From: Gymnothorax reevesii
Lineage: Eukaryota; Chordata; Actinopteri; Anguilliformes; Muraenidae
Reading direction: 5' to 3'
DNA length: 64,000 bases
NCBI GenBank assembly: GCA_029721435.1
Contig: CM056573.1
Span: forward strand, 4,269,501 to 4,333,500
The stretch's first letter is position 1, and each line of letters opens with the position of its first letter. The notes beneath the pieces were generated by a model, which saw nothing but the letters and a program-made list of their open reading frames with translations, searched no databases and was not told the DNA's origin. The position numbers and the translations under genes are program-made. Below are positions 59,863 through 64,000 of this stretch, piece by piece.

Positions 59863-60556
59863 CATACCTAAAGTCAAACATGGTGGTGGTGGTGTGATGG
59901 TTTGGGGCTGCGTTGCTGCTTCAGGACCTGGACGACTTGCTGTAATTGATGGAACCATGAATTCTGCTCTCTACCAGAAAATTCTGAAGGAAAATGTCTA
60001 ACCATCAGTTTGTAACCTCAAGCTTGAGCACACTTGGGTTATGCAGCAGGGCAATGATCCGATACACACCAGCAAGTCCACCACTGAATGGCTTAATAAA
60101 AACAAAATGAAGATTTTGGAGTTTCCTAGTCAGAGTCCGGAATAAAATTCTCTTGAGATGCAGTAGCATGACCATTACATGCTTGAATACCCTCCAGTAT
60201 GGCTGAATTAAAACAATTCTGCAAAGAAGAGTGGGCTAAAATTCTTCCACAGTGATGTGAAAGACTCATTGCCAGTTGTTGAAAACATTTGATTGCAGTT
60301 CTTGTCGCCAAGGGTGGCACAACCAGTTATTAGGATGTATGGGGCAATTACGTTTTCACATAGGGCCAAGTAGGTTTGGATTGCTTTTTCCCCTTAATAA
60401 ATGTAATCATCGTTTAAAAACTGCATTTTGTATTCACCTGGGTTGTCTTTGTCTAATATTAAAATTGGTTTGATGATCTGAAACATTTAAGTGCGACAAA
60501 TATGCAAAAAAAATAAGAAATCGGGAATGGGGTAAATTCTTTTTCACAGCACTGTG
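59863..60556 (+). mobile_element. 3' half of a Tc1/mariner element
   Basis: The remnant begins at CATGGTGGTGGTGGTGTGATG, reading VKHGGGGVMVWGCVAASGPG then AVIDGTMNSALYQKILKENV. It continues past stops through WVMQQGNDPIHTSKS (second catalytic Asp position), EWLNKNKMKILEFPSQSPE and the 3' flank. It ends in the terminal repeat TTTTTCACAGCACTGTGTGTGTAT. The 5' half and left terminal repeat are missing. This is a fourth transposase family distinct from the elements at 8.9, 29.2 and 35.9 kb, and also from that at 56.4 kb. Confidence 0.85.
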
Positions 60557-61049
60557 TGTGTATATTTAAAATTTCATATGGAGTTCCAGTTTGGTGTTTG
60601 GCTTAATACCATATCGGTTTGACATTATTTTTGCCGGCCCAATTATAATGCCTTGATTCCTCCCCCAAAATGCCCTAGTGTAATCAAACTGTTATGAGTG
60701 CAAAACATGATTGTCATGTGATTGACTTCGATGTATATGCCCCATAATTAAATGAAATGTTTTCTTGCAGATGAATGAAAGTTGCTTGGCTCAGCTTGAA
60801 TCTGAAACGATGACAAATGTGTGTGTGTTGTTTTCTGCTGACATTGAGAACCAGCGTGAGAATCCCAATTCCCAGTGTCTTTTGGAGTACCCTACAGGAA
60901 GAATTTTATAAGACTCTGAAAATCCAGCGAGATTTCCATACTCAGGCCTAGTGAATAGGAGGAAAGCTAGAATGCCTCCAGAGCTGGCAGAGGAGTCATT
61001 GGGCTCTAAATTTGTTGACCAGGCGCATGCGCGGTGAATGGGGGAGCGC

Positions 61050-61797
61050 TGCATCAATGAGGTGTATCCAGGCGTATCTTGTAATTTTATGCGCGGCGCA
61101 AGTACTCCTCTGTCCCGCCTCTGTCCCTCCTCCCGGCGCAAGAGGCAAAGAGGGAGGAGAGTAGGCGTGAGTGGGTTTAACGCAGCCGAGTCAAATCTTC
61201 ACCAATCAAATGAGCTCTTATAATCACCTTTAAATATTGAAGTAAAGAAGCCTCTGTCCTATATCTGCATGATGCGTTAATGTTGCATTTTACTTTGCTG
61301 CTTCAGGCATGTTTTCTGCACCGCTTACGTCTATATTAAGCATTACGAATATGAGTTAGCTGGCTAGCTAGAGTATTTGCAAATTATTACCATTAGTGAA
61401 CGTTAATGGAATTTCCAAAACTACGTCCGATCATTCAAACTTGAGAAGTTGGAATGAAATGCGACGGTTGCTCATTTATTTCTTCTGCCTGCATCATTGG
61501 GAAGAGAAACAATGGATAGCGTGTTCCTATTATTACACCCTGCTGCTGCTTAAAATTTTGGGATTAACATGCGTGGACAACAATGCAAGATTCGTGACAC
61601 ATTTATTTTCAATATGTGATCTTAACTCAGTAAGAAATCATAGCAATCAGGCTGTATTCCTTTCCCCCACTAATAACGATAAAACCTAAGTGACAATGAT
61701 AGTAGTATTAAGCCGCTTGCACACTAGACGCGAAACAAATTTTTCGCACGACAGATTACATTCAAAGTCAATGCGAAGACACGAATACACACATGTA
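61050..61797. repeat. interspersed repeat family A, copy 2
   Basis: This is the second copy of the sequence at 10366-11095, in the same orientation. It has the extra internal segment CTTCTGCCTGCATC and ends in the unpaired arm AGCCGCTTGCACACTAGACGC. It does not continue into the second arm that makes the hairpin in copy 1. Confidence 0.8.
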
Positions 61798-63816
61798 ATA
61801 AAAGTAACCCTCCAAACGCAGGCAAGACAGGCGATATATGACAAATGTGGTATTGCAGTCAATAAAATCCCTCTGTTTATACACTGTGTTGGTACGACGA
61901 TCAACAAAACTTTTGGTCTGCAACACATGATAACAATGGGGGCGATGCAGACATTTAAAAGTATCAGCTGGCTTAGTCAGCCAAGTGCCTTTTTGGTCTG
62001 GTGGAAGACAGGAGTGCATGAGTTTATCCCTAAGAGTGGGGGGCGCGTCTAAAGCACATAACCGGAGGTTCAGGAAAAACTCTACTGAGAAGTGTGTCTC
62101 TCAATAACAGAGCCGTTTCTTTTCCTGATCTGTTTGATTTTTTTTCTGCATGTGTACTGTAAGTAGGGACAAAAATTTTATATGAGTTTTGGTTTCGGAT
62201 GGACATTTTTTCAAAAAAATTGCCCCAAAAATCACTTTGACCGAAATAACTAAAATTGTTCTCAAACTTAGTGGAAATTGATGAGGAAAATTTTCAGCTT
62301 TCAATTGGCCATTAATGCCTTTGCATTTTTGGAATAATAAGCATAATTTATGCAAAGCACATTTGAAGGATAAATGTCAGCTACTAAACGTTTTATTAAT
62401 CACAGATATAAGTTTTGAGATGGATAAACCACATAAGCTAAAAGTTTTTATGCTTAAGATTACCCCTATGCTGAAAAAAGTGTGATTTGATGAAATAGCC
62501 ATTTGTATCCCATTTGAATAAATGGGATATTACTGGGTAAAATGAAAGAACTGAAGGTGCTGATGCCTCGGTGCTTACAGCAGTGACAAGTCTGTCCCTT
62601 AATGAAGCTGTAAAATTGGGTGTGGAGATGTCAGAGTTTCCTAGCTGTGCATCTCTGCTTGTCATAGCCTATTCAAGTATTAACCCACCAGAGGCAGTTT
62701 GATGAACATTAATGTACAGTTATGGAGGGAAACACCTTTCACACTATTCAGGGTCTATTTAACACTTACCAATAATTAGTTTTGGAGGGAAGCACCTTTC
62801 ATGCTATGCAGGACAGAGGTCGCATTAACCGAATATTTTCTGTCATTGACAGATTTTTTTTTTGAACAATGACGGAACATTTTGTAGGCTGTCCTTCACT
62901 TTGACAGAATGTAATTCACACCCCCATCCAACTGGTGGTGGGTGTCCTATTGTCTTGAGCATTGTCTTTGATCTGTATGATCCGGTATTCCTCATATTTT
63001 TGTAATATGATAATTTGCTCTTCATTTGTAAAATATGCGGCTCTGCTGCCGGTAGACGATTGGTCATATGCTACAAATGCCGTCTCTGTTATGTGAACAC
63101 ACAGATATCCAGGTCGGGAAAGCCCCGGTTGACGTAACGAGTTGATAAGCAGCTTCGTATAGGACCGCTTAGCGAGACTGCGGTTTTAGGCTTAGTGAAG
63201 CCCAGCAATAACTGAAAGCATTGCTCATTTGCGCACTGTTACTGTGTGGGGGGGAGAAATCATTTGTGATGTATTATAAAGTTCATACAGCAGTAAGTTT
63301 GAAAATCCACGCAGTGCTGTATTTAACACAGTGCGCAATGTGTGTCTACATGAATCACTGTTGGCATTGTGCTCTGTTTGTCAAGTTTTGCCATCAGCAG
63401 TAGCCACTGCTGTGATATAAATCGAACTCAAAATAACCGCGTTTCTGGATTTCTGAGATTACGAGTGGACAAAGCAGACTTGGATTATACTAGACGATGT
63501 GTTCGACGATGGTTTGAAAGTTTGTCAACAGATGTTTTGTGGAGTTTTGCCGTTGCTACTGGGTGACCCCATTTGCTTTCAGAGAAAAGGAATTTGGATA
63601 ATTTTTCAAAACTCTCCAGTGGCCATAAAGTTGCGCCAGCTGAAAAACAACTGTGTCCGTTCGAGACATCTAATGCTGAGGAATTGATATACAAATTATA
63701 GTTTTTGGGTGGACTATCACTTTAAACTGTGTTATTATGTATGGTAGGCAGCCAGTTAATGTGGCCTATGCTCATAAACTCCCATAATTAATTACCGAAA
63801 ATGACTTGATTTGTAA
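61798..63816. other. intergenic, no gene seen
   Basis: Contains a short 60-base-spaced duplication (TATGGAGGGAAACACCTTTC at 62721 and TTTGGAGGGAAGCACCTTTC at 62781). Nothing else supportable. Confidence 0.4.
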
Positions 63817-63905
63817 CACAACGATATAAACGATGAAGCCCAACATGGAACGATAGACATTTTTCTTTCGTGGCACGATATATATCATCATATCGCTCAG
63901 CCCTA
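63817..63905. repeat. terminal fragment of a CGATATG...CAGCCCTA fish MITE
   Basis: ACGATATAAACGATGAAGCCC and CACGATATATATCATCATATCGCTCAGCCCTA resemble the TAGGGCTGGGCGATATG end common in fish MITEs. Only one end is seen. Confidence 0.5.
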
Positions 63906-63940
63906 CACAGTGAGGTATGCGTAAAAAGCTTGGAGAAGAC

Positions 63941-64000
63941 AGGTGGTTTCTTCTTATCTCCTTCTGGGCTTACCTTTTAGGCGTCTGAGGCTCTCCCGGT
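63941..64000 (+). other. possible splice acceptor and exon start at the window edge
   Basis: A strong pyrimidine tract (TTTCTTCTTATCTCCTTCTG...TTACCTTTTAG) ends in AG at 63979-63980, followed by GCGTCTGAGGCTCTCCCGGT. On the other strand the same place offers a donor, CTAAAAG then GTAAGC, so the strand is not settled. Too little sequence remains to name a gene. Confidence 0.25.

Noticed and set aside
1..64000. tRNA genes, rRNA, CRISPR arrays, operons or integrated viral genomes
   Set aside because: B-box-like motifs occur only inside SINE-like repeats and I found no cloverleaf, no rRNA-like sequence and no gag/pol-type coding sequence by eye.

Overview
The window looks like vertebrate, almost certainly teleost fish, nuclear DNA. 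It is AT-rich and gene-poor, with spliced genes, long introns and a dense load of fish-type DNA transposons (five distinct Tc1/mariner remnants, hAT, TTAA-flanked piggyBac-like and palindromic MITEs) plus tRNA-derived SINEs. There are no operons, CRISPR arrays or prokaryotic features, and I see no rRNA or intact tRNA gene.

Only two protein-coding genes can be named with confidence. (1) col10a1, collagen type X alpha-1, lies on the + strand. It has a TATA-box promoter near 16471, a predicted non-coding exon 1 near 16503-16598, a signal-peptide exon (CDS 17660-17777), a 6.8-kb intron, and one large exon (24533-26388) with the whole triple helix and the C-terminal C1q domain. Joined, they encode 657 residues. 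(2) marcks lies on the - strand. Exon 1 (49454-49549) carries the N-myristoylation site. It is joined across a transposon-filled intron of about 14 kb to exon 2 (34987-35481), which carries the effector domain and acidic/Ala-rich tail; the product is 196 residues. The two genes converge: col10a1 runs rightwards and marcks leftwards, with their 3' ends about 7 kb apart. Both also lie on the same arm of human chromosome 6 (6q21-q22), so this looks like an ancient linkage.

Layout: 1-16.4 kb is intergenic with a 788-bp TTAA-flanked foldback element, a MITE carrying a CRE, a Tc1 pseudogene split by a SINE, and an interspersed repeat ending in a palindrome. 16.4-27.0 kb is col10a1. 27-34 kb is intergenic with a deleted Tc1 element bounded by clear terminal inverted repeats. 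34-50 kb is marcks, whose intron holds another Tc1 element, a long inverted-repeat element, a 1.3-kb element studded with a TTCCACTCCGTTAC motif, tandem repeats and one weak candidate exon. 50-64 kb is intergenic or upstream of an unseen gene. It holds a decayed Cys-rich ORF, a hAT element with a perfect 8-bp target duplication, a Tc1 remnant, a CpG-rich candidate first exon ending at 57886, a truncated Tc1 3' half, a second copy of the 10-kb repeat, and a possible splice acceptor at the extreme right edge.

The two genes are not known to work together: col10a1 is a secreted cartilage/bone matrix protein, marcks a membrane-cytoskeleton regulator. The most notable coding observation is that this marcks effector domain keeps only one of the four serines of the mammalian protein. 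I found no convincing new multi-gene system.
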